Positions 26,414 through 34,739 of a stretch of DNA of 64,000 bases are shown here, piece by piece. Each line of letters begins with the position of its first letter. Within the stretch, counting starts at the first letter, position 1. The DNA is from Flavobacterium rhamnosiphilum (lineage in GTDB: Bacteria > Bacteroidota > Bacteroidia > Flavobacteriales > Flavobacteriaceae): positions 62,001-126,000 of the forward strand of contig NZ_SMLG01000009.1 of the NCBI RefSeq assembly GCF_004349195.1, given 5' to 3'. The notes under the pieces were generated by a model. The model was not told where the DNA came from. It made no database searches and was given only the letters and a program-made list of their open reading frames with translations. The translations under genes and the position numbers were made by a program.

Positions 26414-29191
26414 ATTCTCTCCCATAGTCTCCCGGAAGCCCTCTCTCCTGTTTTCACCTCTTGGAAGCTTCTTCATACCCGAAAAATCTTGAATTTTATA
26501 GGTTAGCGAAAACATGCCATATCGTTTTAAAATGGTGTTTTCTTCATCGCGAATGGTAGTAGCCGAAATAGTTCTGGAAAAATTCTGATTCTGATTGAGA
26601 ACGTCATATACTTTTACTTTGGCAATCATGTTTTTATTAAAAAAGCTATAGGACAAACTGGTGTTCCAGAGATAAAAATCTTTCTTAAAACCACTTGCAA
26701 TTCTGGAATTGTAGTTATAACCGAAATCATTTCCGAAAATCCAGTTTTTTGGCCAATAACTGGTAGTTTGCAGATTAATCCGATGAACCACATTAGAACT
26801 TCCATTGGTTACATAATTGGAATATTTTGATTCATTATAAGATAAACTATATGATGGCGCTATAGTCAACGCTTCTCCGTAATCATAATTTAAATATACC
26901 CTTGGTGTAATTACCAATGATTTAGCACTATACAAAACGCCATTGGTAAACCCTTTATCCAAAGAATAACTACTGTTCAAGCCAACCCCATATCGTAACG
27001 TATGTGCTTCTCTTTTTATGGATTGATTCCAATTTCCTCCTATAGCAGTAGCGTATGTTCCTGAAATATTTTCATAAGTCGTAGTCCTTTTTCTACTGGC
27101 ATCGTATACCGAAATGGAAACCACTTGACTATTATTATAATCTCCCCTTGCATACAAACTATAACCCGAACGGGTACGGAAATCAAAATTCCTGAAATTG
27201 ATATTGGCACTATGCTTTTCATTGGGATTCAAATTAGGATTTCCTATTATCGTATTCAAAGGATTAGCCAGATTTTCTACTGGCAGCAATTGACTTGACG
27301 AAGGCAGACTTTTGGAATAATCATATTGCAAAGTGATAAATTTCGAACGATCCAACTTGTATCTAATTTGTGCTCTTCCATAAGGCAGTACATATTTTTT
27401 GTTCAAATCGGTTACTTTATTTAAGTATAGCGAATGATTATCAAAATCAATAATGGAAGTACTGGAATTCAAATTAAATGTAAATTTATTTTTTTCGAAA
27501 GTGATACCCACTTTGGGACTAACGGAATTTTGTTTGGAGGTGGTGAAATTAGACAAGGACTCATTTAGAACCGAATACGATTGAGAATTACCATCAAAAT
27601 CGAAAGTTTCCAAATCTTTTATCTCCTTCCTCCAATCAAAATCGGCACCAAAACGAACTCGTATAGAATCGGTTATCGGCTCTGTATATTCAATATCAGC
27701 TGAGTAGGAATCATTCGTGTTTTCATTTTTACTATTTTGATTTCTCTCATCATCAGATTGTCCATCTTGATAAAAAATAGTTTTAGACTCTGTTAAAACA
27801 TCTGAACCACTATTGGTATTACTATTAGTGAAAACAAAACTTAGATTACGAGTCTTTTTTTGGAAGGCTTTATTAAAATTTATCGTGTTCCCAAAATTAG
27901 TCGATTTGTTTTCTCTATACGATTTTGATTTGCTTTCATTTAAAAGTTCTTCATCTTCATCTCTGGAGAAACTTGCTGCACTTGAATTACTATTAGAATT
28001 TGAAAGGTTCAATTTTGGAGTAACTACAAGTCTCATTGTTGGATTAATTTTATATTCAAACTCCAGATTTGCTTTATTTCCGGTATTTTCGTCTCTTGAC
28101 TCCGACTCCGATTCGGTGGAGAAACTACCGGTAGGCAATAAATTGATTTGTTTGGACTTACTGTCATTTTGGGTATTGGTATTCGAAAAATTATAACTTG
28201 CAGTAGCATTGAAATCTTTGTACCACTCATCGGTATAATTGAATCCCGCCAAATTAGACTGGGTAATTCCTTTTCCACTTACTGAAGAAGTATTCCCTCC
28301 TCTACTGTTTCTTCCTCCACCCATACTATCAAATACCTCATCCATAGAAAAACCGGAAGAATTAATGTTGTTGGAAGAAGCTAAAACACTTATTTTTTGT
28401 TTGTTATTAAAAAAGTTCATTACCATACTGCTTTCATAACGATCATCAGTACCATAACCACCTAAGAATTTTCCAAAAAAACCTTTATTTTTCTTTTCGT
28501 CAATAGTCAAATTGATACTCGAATAATCTGAAGTTGACTCTTGTTTAGACAATTCCTCTTTTTTGGTTTTAAAATCGGAAACCTGAACTTTATTAATGAT
28601 TTCTGCGGGAAGGTTTTTTAATGCCATTGCCCCGTCCTTATCAAAAAAAGTTTTACCGTTTACTAAAAACTGGGTAACTTCTTTACCATTTACCGTAATC
28701 TTTCCGTCATTATCAACTTCAAAACCGGGTAATTGCTTTAATAACGTTTCTACATTAGAATCAGGGCGCACCTTAAAAGATCCTGCATGAAACTCCAGTG
28801 TGTCTTTTTTTACACGAATTGGAGGTGCTTCGCTTTTTATAGTCACACCGGCTAAAGCATTTGCATTTTCTAACAAATAAAGTCTTCCAAAATCTTTATT
28901 CTCCAAAATCCCTTTTTGTTCCTCAACATAGGTTTGATATCCCAAATAGGATATCTTCAAAAAAACGGGTTTTTCATATTTTTTGGACGTAATTTTAAAA
29001 AGGCCATTTTTATCCGTGGTTGTATATTCTAATACCGTAGAATCTTTTACATTGGAAAAATAAACCGTTGCCGCCTCTAAAGGAATTTGGGTATTCACAT
29101 CAAGAACAGTTCCTTTAATAATATATTCTTCTTGTGCATTGGCAGAAAAACAAAAAAGCAAAAAAAGTAAAAAAAAGTACAATTTAGACAT
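26411..29191 (-). CDS. Outer membrane beta-barrel protein (OMP_b-brl_3 type)
   Basis: This 926-residue protein has a signal peptide (LYFFLLFLLFCFSANAQ) and a carboxypeptidase-regulatory-like domain (about 24-105, KGTVLDVNTQIPLEAATVYF). A plug-like region near 130-190 (RPDSNVETLLKQLPGFEVDNDGKITVNGK) leads to a long barrel that ends RREGFRETMGEN. It resembles TonB receptors but belongs to the barrel family without a classic SusC motif. Its substrate is unknown. It converges on chrA and is divergent from the DUF2490 gene. Confidence 0.88.
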   Translation of the reverse strand: MSKLYFFLLFLLFCFSANAQEEYIIKGTVLDVNTQIPLEAATVYFSNVKDSTVLEYTTTDKNGLFKITSKKYEKPVFLKISYLGYQTYVEEQKGILENKDFGRLYLLENANALAGVTIKSEAPPIRVKKDTLEFHAGSFKVRPDSNVETLLKQLPGFEVDNDGKITVNGKEVTQFLVNGKTFFDKDGAMALKNLPAEIINKVQVSDFKTKKEELSKQESTSDYSSINLTIDEKKNKGFFGKFLGGYGTDDRYESSMVMNFFNNKQKISVLASSNNINSSGFSMDEVFDSMGGGRNSRGGNTSSVSGKGITQSNLAGFNYTDEWYKDFNATASYNFSNTNTQNDSKSKQINLLPTGSFSTESESESRDENTGNKANLEFEYKINPTMRLVVTPKLNLSNSNSNSSAASFSRDEDEELLNESKSKSYRENKSTNFGNTINFNKAFQKKTRNLSFVFTNSNTNSGSDVLTESKTIFYQDGQSDDERNQNSKNENTNDSYSADIEYTEPITDSIRVRFGADFDWRKEIKDLETFDFDGNSQSYSVLNESLSNFTTSKQNSVSPKVGITFEKNKFTFNLNSSTSIIDFDNHSLYLNKVTDLNKKYVLPYGRAQIRYKLDRSKFITLQYDYSKSLPSSSQLLPVENLANPLNTIIGNPNLNPNEKHSANINFRNFDFRTRSGYSLYARGDYNNSQVVSISVYDASRKRTTTYENISGTYATAIGGNWNQSIKREAHTLRYGVGLNSSYSLDKGFTNGVLYSAKSLVITPRVYLNYDYGEALTIAPSYSLSYNESKYSNYVTNGSSNVVHRINLQTTSYWPKNWIFGNDFGYNYNSRIASGFKKDFYLWNTSLSYSFFNKNMIAKVKVYDVLNQNQNFSRTISATTIRDEENTILKRYGMFSLTYKIQDFSGMKKLPRGENRREGFRETMGEN

Positions 29192-29272
29192 ATAAAACTT
29201 TGTTTAGAAAGGGGTAAGACCCCGAAATAAATAAAAGGTTTAACCTAAGTGATTCTTTTTAAAACGTTTGCT

Positions 29273-29280
29273 TAGATTTG
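29273..29280 (+). promoter_or_regulatory. -7 promoter element TAGATTTG
   Basis: TAGATTTG lies 21 bases before the ATG of the DUF2490 gene, in the gap divergent from the barrel protein. Confidence 0.5.
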
Positions 29281-29301
29281 CCGAAAATTGAATGAAACTT
29301 C

Positions 29302-30042
29302 ATGAAAATAACCAAAATCCTCTTCTTTTTCTTAGTCTGCTTTATATCCCGAGCTCAAACGGAGAAAAACATAGATCATCAAAGCATTCTTTGGACACGC
29401 TATTACAATCAATTGCTATTAAATGAAAAATGGTCTTTACATACAGAATTTGATAATAGGCTTTTTTTAAAACCCGTAAAGGAAAATTTATATGTCATAC
29501 GAATTCAAGGCCGCTATAAAATCAATGAACATTTAGAAACAGGAATTGGCTTTACTCATTTCTCCGTTGCTACACAAGAACCTGAAGTATCTTATACTTT
29601 TAAAACTCCGGAATACAGAGGACAACAAGACATTACATGGAAACTAAACGTTGGCAAAGTAACATTGAATCAACGATTTCAAGCAGAAGAACGATTTATA
29701 CATAATGCCAATAAAGAAGCGTTGTTACCTGGCACTACATTTTCTTGGAGATTCAGATATAGACTTCAAGCCGATTATACTTTTTGGAAAAAAGAAAATC
29801 AATATTTAAAAACTATTCTTTCAGATGAAATAATGTTCAATGCGGGAAAAACTATCCTTAAAAACACATTTGATCAAAATAGAATTTATGCCGCAGTACA
29901 ATACGGCATAAATAAAAATATTGCATTAGAATTGGGCTATTTAAACAGTTTTCAACAACGAACCAATGGAATCGATTATTTCAACAGAGATATTATCCGG
30001 CTCAGTATTTTCCACAAAATAAAAGTCTCAAAAAAGGTTTAA
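29302..30042 (+). CDS. DUF2490 outer membrane protein
   Basis: This 246-residue protein has an N-terminal signal (ILFFFLVCFISRAQ) followed by repeated amphipathic strands, for example SILWTRYYNQLLLNEKWSLH, NRLFLKPVKENLYVIRIQGR and TTFSWRFRYRLQADYTF. These are typical of the small DUF2490 barrel family. It is probably a 10-12-strand outer membrane barrel of unknown role. Confidence 0.85.
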   Translation: MKITKILFFFLVCFISRAQTEKNIDHQSILWTRYYNQLLLNEKWSLHTEFDNRLFLKPVKENLYVIRIQGRYKINEHLETGIGFTHFSVATQEPEVSYTFKTPEYRGQQDITWKLNVGKVTLNQRFQAEERFIHNANKEALLPGTTFSWRFRYRLQADYTFWKKENQYLKTILSDEIMFNAGKTILKNTFDQNRIYAAVQYGINKNIALELGYLNSFQQRTNGIDYFNRDIIRLSIFHKIKVSKKV

Positions 30043-30166
30043 ACAGTATTTATGACTTTTCATTGATAAGAAAAACAAATAATTAATTTTATTTTAAATA
30101 TTGATTATCAATACATTAACTTAAAATTTAAAATTCCTGGCGTAACTTTATTAAAAAGATATAGCC

Positions 30167-30403
30167 ATGAAAAATTTTGCAATTAAACTCGTGTGGTTTA
30201 CCACCATTTATGTTTTTGTATTTGCCGGTTTATGTCAAACTAACGTTACTTTGCCGGTAATAATGACCCTATATTGCATTGGCATACCATTAATCCTGTT
30301 TATGGTTTATACCGTATTGCATGATGATTATAAAACCACTAAAACATTTAAAGATTGGTACGGCGATCATCCAATGGAAACTTTGGAAGAAGAAGAAAAT
30401 TAG
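30167..30403 (+). CDS. Small two-helix membrane protein, unknown
   Basis: This 78-residue protein has two membrane segments (about residues 7-25 and 30-50) and a charged tail containing FKDWYGDHPMETLEEEEN. No family is recognised. ATG 30167 follows an AT-rich gap. The highly acidic C-terminus, probably cytoplasmic, is its only distinctive feature. Confidence 0.6.
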   Translation: MKNFAIKLVWFTTIYVFVFAGLCQTNVTLPVIMTLYCIGIPLILFMVYTVLHDDYKTTKTFKDWYGDHPMETLEEEEN

Positions 30404-30436
30404 GAATACTCTTTACTATTAAATATTGATTTTAAC

Positions 30437-30466
30437 CAAAAAAAGTCCCGATTTCTCGGGACTTTC
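30437..30466 (-). terminator. Terminator of der
   Basis: AAAGTCCCGA (30442-30451) pairs with TCGGGACTTT (30456-30465). On the minus strand a run of T residues follows the stem, just after the der stop codon. Confidence 0.85.
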
Positions 30467-30469
30467 ATA

Positions 30470-31780
30470 TTATTTCTCTCTGATGTAAATATCGATTGGC
30501 ACTCCTGAAAAGTCCCAGTTTTCTCTAATTTTATTTTCCAGATAACGTTTGTACGGTTCTTTAACATATTGTGGCATATTGGCAAAAAACACAAACTGTG
30601 GTGTTGGTGTTGGCAACTGCATGCAATATTTAATTTTTACATATTTTCCTTTTGTTGCTGGTGGCGGATATGCTTCAATCACTTTCAACATAAATTCGTT
30701 GAATTTAGAAGTCGCAATACGTTGCTGTCTGTTTTCGAAAACTTTTACGGTTGCTTCCAATGCTTTCAACAAACGTTGTTTTGTTAAAGCTGAAACAAAA
30801 AGAATAGGCACATCCGTAAATGGCATTAATTCTTCTCTGATTTTAGCTTCATAATCACGGGTTGACATCGTTTCTTTTTCGACTAAATCCCATTTATTTA
30901 CTAAGATTACAACTCCTTTTCGGTTTTTCTCGGCCAACCAAAAAATACTTTGGTCCTGACCTTCAAATCCGCGAGTAGCATCAATTATTAAAATACAAAT
31001 ATCAGCATGCTCAATCGCACGAACCGAACGCATCACCGAGTAAAACTCTAAATCTTCCTTTACTTTCGCTTTACGACGAATTCCTGCCGTATCAACCAAG
31101 TTAAATTCGAAACCAAAACGGTCAAATTTTGTATCAATAGAATCACGGGTTGTACCCGCAATGTCCGTAACAATATATCTTTCTTTACCAATCAAGGCAT
31201 TTATAAAACTTGATTTTCCAGCATTAGGTCGACCTACAACTGCAAAACGCGGCAATACCACTTCTTCTTGTGTTGGTTCTGGTTTAATTGGAAAAGCATC
31301 AATCAATGCGTCCAATAAATCTCCGGTTCCACTTCCAGAAATACTGGCAAATGTGTAATATTCTCCTAAACCAAGGTTATAAAACTCAATGGCATCTTTC
31401 TCACGCATGGCGTTATCCACCTTATTTACAGCAAGTAAAACAGGTTTAGTCACTTTACGCAACAATCTCGCAACAGCATCATCCATAGGCGTAATACCTT
31501 CTTCGACATCAACTACAAAAATGATAACATCAGCTTCATCAATAGCAAGTTCTACTTGTTTACGGATTTCGGCTTCAAAAACGTCGTCTGATCCACGTAC
31601 ATAACCGCCCGTATCAATTACAGAAAATTCCTTTCCGTTCCATTCGCTTTTTCCGTAGTTTCTATCACGGGTTACTCCCGAAACCGAATCTACAATCGCT
31701 TCTCTTCTTTGTATCAGCCTATTAAAAAGGGTTGATTTCCCTACATTAGGTCTTCCTACTATCGCAACAATGTTATTCAT
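30470..31780 (-). CDS. der: Ribosome biogenesis GTPase Der
   Basis: This 436-residue protein has two tandem GTPase domains: P-loops GRPNVGKST (8-16) and GRPNAGKSS (about 182-190), each with a DTGG or DTAGI switch II and an NKVD or NKWD G4 motif. A KH-like C-terminal domain ends in [10 protein letters not shown]. Der is an essential 50S assembly factor. It is upstream on the same strand side as era, with a repeat between them, and has its own -7 element. Confidence 0.97.
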   Translation of the reverse strand: MNNIVAIVGRPNVGKSTLFNRLIQRREAIVDSVSGVTRDRNYGKSEWNGKEFSVIDTGGYVRGSDDVFEAEIRKQVELAIDEADVIIFVVDVEEGITPMDDAVARLLRKVTKPVLLAVNKVDNAMREKDAIEFYNLGLGEYYTFASISGSGTGDLLDALIDAFPIKPEPTQEEVVLPRFAVVGRPNAGKSSFINALIGKERYIVTDIAGTTRDSIDTKFDRFGFEFNLVDTAGIRRKAKVKEDLEFYSVMRSVRAIEHADICILIIDATRGFEGQDQSIFWLAEKNRKGVVILVNKWDLVEKETMSTRDYEAKIREELMPFTDVPILFVSALTKQRLLKALEATVKVFENRQQRIATSKFNEFMLKVIEAYPPPATKGKYVKIKYCMQLPTPTPQFVFFANMPQYVKEPYKRYLENKIRENWDFSGVPIDIYIREK

Positions 31781-31802
31781 AATTCTATTTTCAAATATTT
31801 TG

Positions 31803-31810
31803 CAAAGGTA
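31803..31810 (-). promoter_or_regulatory. -7 promoter element TACCTTTG for der
   Basis: On the minus strand TACCTTTG lies 22 bases upstream of the der ATG at 31780. No clear -33 TTG was seen. Confidence 0.55.
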
Positions 31811-31844
31811 GTCTATTATTTTGTATTCTTACTATCCGTTTTTT

Positions 31845-31930
31845 GCGTGAAGGATAGCAGTGAAAATCCTTTGTTGCAATTCTTTTTGCAACAAAGATTG
31901 TAACGTATAGCCTGACCCTTGTGGTCACGC
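31845..31930. repeat. Dispersed intergenic element bounded by GCGTGA/TCACGC
   Basis: The element starts GCGTGAAGGATAGCAGTG and ends GACCCTTGTGGTCACGC. The ends form a 6-bp inverted pair. Inside, TTTGTTGCAA (31870-31879) pairs with TTGCAACAAA (31886-31895). I recall this architecture (CTATCCCTCACGC...GGGTC-GGCTATCCG) as a repeat family of Bacteroidetes genomes. It fills the der-era gap and may serve as the era terminator. Confidence 0.5.
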
Positions 31931-31940
31931 CCAAATTATA

Positions 31941-32822
31941 CTATTGGTTGTATCCGAAACGCTTCAACATATTAGCGTTGCTTCTCCAGTTTTTATTCAC
32001 TTTCACGTACAACTCAATATGGATTTGTTTACCAAAAAACTTCTCTAAATCGGCACGGGCTTCCATTCCTACTTTTTTCAAAGCGGCACCTTTATGTCCT
32101 ATAATGATTCCTTTTTGGGTATCGCGCTCCACCATAATCAAAGAACGGATTCTAATGATGTTTTCGTCTTCAAAAAACTCTTCGGTAACAATTTCTACCG
32201 CGTATGGGATTTCTTTGCTGTAATTCAACAGTATTTTCTCACGGATAGTTTCATTCACAAAGAAACGTTCCGGTTTGTCTGTCAATTGATCTTTCGGGTA
32301 ATATGCAGGAGATTCCGGTAACAATTCAATGATTCGTCCAAAAACTTCCGGCACATTAAAATTCTGTAATGCCGATATTGGGAAAATTTCTGCATTAGGA
32401 ACTTTGGCAGTCCAGAAAGCCACTTGCTCTTCCAGTTGCGCCTGATTTGAATTGTCAATTTTATTCAACAACAATAAGACAGGAATTTTGGCATGGATTA
32501 TTTTATTGAAAAACGCTTCGTCTTTTAACTCTTGTTCTCCAATTTCCACCATATAAATCAGCACATCAGCATCTTCAAAAGCGGATTTAACGAAATTCAT
32601 CATCGATTCCTGCATTTCGTAGGCCGGTTTGATGATTCCAGGTGTATCCGATAAGATCATTTGAAAATCTTCTCCGTTTACAATTCCAAGAATTCTATGA
32701 CGTGTTGTTTGTGCTTTTGAAGTAATAATTGATAATCTTTCTCCAACAAAGGCGTTCATCAACGTTGATTTCCCGACGTTTGGATTCCCTATGATGTTTA
32801 CAAAACCTGCTTTATGTGACAT
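31941..32822 (-). CDS. era: GTPase Era
   Basis: This 293-residue protein has a P-loop GNPNVGKST near residue 12, switch II DTPGI, and G4 NKID near 120. A C-terminal KH domain (about 205-290) contains IIGHKGAALKKVGMEARADLE. Era acts in 30S maturation by binding the 16S rRNA 3' end. A -7 element lies 20 bases upstream. Confidence 0.97.
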   Translation of the reverse strand: MSHKAGFVNIIGNPNVGKSTLMNAFVGERLSIITSKAQTTRHRILGIVNGEDFQMILSDTPGIIKPAYEMQESMMNFVKSAFEDADVLIYMVEIGEQELKDEAFFNKIIHAKIPVLLLLNKIDNSNQAQLEEQVAFWTAKVPNAEIFPISALQNFNVPEVFGRIIELLPESPAYYPKDQLTDKPERFFVNETIREKILLNYSKEIPYAVEIVTEEFFEDENIIRIRSLIMVERDTQKGIIIGHKGAALKKVGMEARADLEKFFGKQIHIELYVKVNKNWRSNANMLKRFGYNQ

Positions 32823-32842
32823 TTTTATTATAATTTATTTTG

Positions 32843-32850
32843 CAAAGGTA
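32843..32850 (-). promoter_or_regulatory. -7 promoter element TACCTTTG for era
   Basis: On the minus strand TACCTTTG lies 20 bases before the era ATG. It is in the same gap as the divergent tRNA promoter. Confidence 0.55.
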
Positions 32851-32897
32851 GGCATATCAAGTCAATAGACGAAATAAAACATTTTTTAAAGTTTTTA

Positions 32898-32927
32898 TTG
32901 GAAATACGATATTTCGTCGTACATTTG
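32898..32927 (+). promoter_or_regulatory. Promoter of the initiator tRNA genes (TTG-N19-TACATTTG)
   Basis: TTG at 32898-32900 and TACATTTG at 32920-32927 are 19 bases apart, an almost ideal Bacteroidetes promoter. The tRNA starts 13 bases further on. Confidence 0.8.
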
Positions 32928-32939
32928 CACCCGAAACAA

Positions 32940-33012
32940 CGCGGGATAGAGCAGTAGGCAGCTCGTCGGGCTCATAACCCGAAGGTCACAGGTTCGAGTC
33001 CTGTTCCCGCTA
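32940..33012 (+). tRNA. tRNA-fMet (CAT), copy 1
   Basis: The 73-base cloverleaf has anticodon CAT, an anticodon stem with three consecutive G-C pairs (TCGGG/CCCGA), and T-loop GGTTCGAGTCC. The first base pair is mismatched: C1 faces T72 while GCGGGA pairs with TCCCGC. The stem G-C run and the 1:72 mismatch mark it as initiator. CCA is not encoded. Confidence 0.93.
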
Positions 33013-33043
33013 CTAAGAATTTATTGAAATTACAAACGCACAT

Positions 33044-33116
33044 CGCGGGATAGAGCAGTAGGCAGCTCGTCGGGCTCATAACCCGAAGGTCACAGGTTCG
33101 AGTCCTGTTCCCGCTA
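33044..33116 (+). tRNA. tRNA-fMet (CAT), copy 2
   Basis: This copy is identical over all 73 bases to copy 1 and begins 31 bases after it. It shares the copy 1 promoter. The C-terminal codons of the truncated serine recombinase on the minus strand run into it, using the anticodon bases as the stop codon. Confidence 0.93.
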
Positions 33117-33836
33117 CTGAGAGAAACCCATCAACATTTTGATGGGTTTTTTCATTTCTAACACCTTCCTCAACCCCTACAAACACTGAGATTAACTCAA
33201 AAATACCATTCACTTTTTTGGTTAGATACTCCCTATTTTCTGCCCTAATAGACAAGCCTTGTGGAAATACTAAATTTTGAATTCTTATTTTATCCTCGAT
33301 ATCTCCTCTACCCCAGCATTCACTGATGTTTTTAATTTTATCGACCACTTTTTCTACATGTATTTTGTGGTTAGATATTTTTTTTTCGTTCCTATCCATT
33401 TGTTCTTCAATTGCCTTTAATTCGTCTGTAAACTGCAATACATACTTGTTGTATTTTTCATCCCCAAAATTTGGATTATCAAAATAGCGCTTGTCCAAAT
33501 TCTCTATTTTCATTTCTAACTCTTTTTTCTTCACCAGCAAACCCTTCATTTCACCCTTACCCTCAGTGTTCATAGTATCAAAGAGCTTATGCAACTGCAA
33601 TTTAAAAGGTTCGATAAACCGACTGTTAAGTGTATAATTTGACAATAAATTTTCAAAAGAGTTATTCAAACCTTCCGATTTTGATTTTTCAGTAGTCGAA
33701 GCGTTAAAACTAACATTTTTACATTTTTGACATTTGTAATAATGTTTGTTTTTTATCCGAACCTCGTAACTTGTAAGTAAGCATCCGCATTCACATCGTA
33801 GAAAACCTGTCAGAGGTCTAAACTTGCAAATTCCAG
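33076..33836 (-). pseudogene. Truncated serine recombinase (zinc ribbon and coiled-coil part)
   Basis: The minus-strand frame preserves the recombinase zinc beta-ribbon (FLRCECGCLLTS then YYKCQKC), a long coiled coil and the C-terminal motif VFPQGLSIRAENREYLTKKVN typical of large serine recombinases of Bacteroidetes elements. The catalytic resolvase domain and the Ser nucleophile are missing: the frame runs at its N-terminal side into the IS21 end at 33837. At its C-terminal side it runs through the tRNA terminator and ends within tRNA copy 2 as ...AGTGLEPVTFGL. Both ends are therefore chimeric and the gene is dead. Confidence 0.8.
33124..33153 (+). terminator. Terminator of the tRNA-fMet pair
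   Basis: AAACCCATCA (33124-33133) pairs with TGATGGGTTT (33140-33149), followed by more T residues. The accessory island begins directly after it. Confidence 0.85.
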
Positions 33837-33984
33837 TGATATTGACCACCCAATTCCAATTTAAAGTGAGCACTTGATTCCAATTCAAAATGACCACCCA
33901 ATTCCGGAGCAAAATGACCACCCCATTTTTTATTAAAAACTACTCTTTTTCATCTGTTAATTAGTATTCAAATATACTTAAATA

Positions 33985-34722
33985 TTACCCTTTGTTTATC
34001 CCTCTTTTTTTTCTCATAGATTCTCCATGTAATTCGAGTCGATGAGATTGATGTATGAGTCTATCCAAAATGGCATCAGCTATGGTTTTTTCTCCAATTA
34101 TGTCATACCAGCCTTGCACTGGGATTTGTGAGGTTACAATAATAGAACCGTTATTATGTCTGTCTTCAATGATCTCTAAAAGGGTAATTCGGTTACTGCT
34201 ATCCAAAGCTTGGAGTCCAAAATCGTCTAATATAATAACATCTTGCCGTTCTATTTTGGCCAATTCTCGCAGGTAAGAACCATCTGCTTTGGCCATTTTT
34301 AATTTAGCAAACAGCTTCGAAGTATTAAAATAACTTACTTTAAAACCTTGGATACAGGCTTGATAACCTAATGCGGTGCCTAAATAGCTTTTACCTACAC
34401 CAGTACTTCCCGTGATTAAAATGTTTTCATTTTTTTCGACAAATTCACATTCTGCCAGACGCAGTATGGTATTTCTATCCAGATTACGGGTTTGGTCAAA
34501 ATTGATACTTTCAATATTTGACTTGTAATGGAATCGGGCGTTGGTGATACTGCGGGCAATACGCCGATTGTGCCTTTCATCCCATTCGGCATCAATAAGC
34601 ATCGATACAAACTGATCGAGCGTATAATGGTCTGTTTTCCCGCTTTCAATGGCTGTTTTAAAGGCATTATGCATGCCGTAAAGCTTCATTTGTTTCATTT
34701 TTGTTACTGTGGATTCATTCAT
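33985..34722 (-). CDS. istB: IS21 helper ATPase IstB
   Basis: This 245-residue AAA+ ATPase has Walker A GSTGVGKSYLG near residue 105 and Walker B VIILDDFGLQ near 165. Its N-terminus (MKQMKLYGMHNAFKTAIESG) matches IstB. It works with IstA in target selection and transposition. The gene starts 17 bases downstream of the istA stop codon and appears intact. Confidence 0.93.
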   Translation of the reverse strand: MNESTVTKMKQMKLYGMHNAFKTAIESGKTDHYTLDQFVSMLIDAEWDERHNRRIARSITNARFHYKSNIESINFDQTRNLDRNTILRLAECEFVEKNENILITGSTGVGKSYLGTALGYQACIQGFKVSYFNTSKLFAKLKMAKADGSYLRELAKIERQDVIILDDFGLQALDSSNRITLLEIIEDRHNNGSIIVTSQIPVQGWYDIIGEKTIADAILDRLIHQSHRLELHGESMRKKRGINKG

Positions 34723-34739
34723 GATTACTGTGTTTTAAT

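Noticed and set aside
33837..33921. First residues of the 281-codon recombinase ORF (rich in Asn, Trp, Val)
   Set aside because: They are the translation of IS21 terminal repeats and not part of the recombinase.
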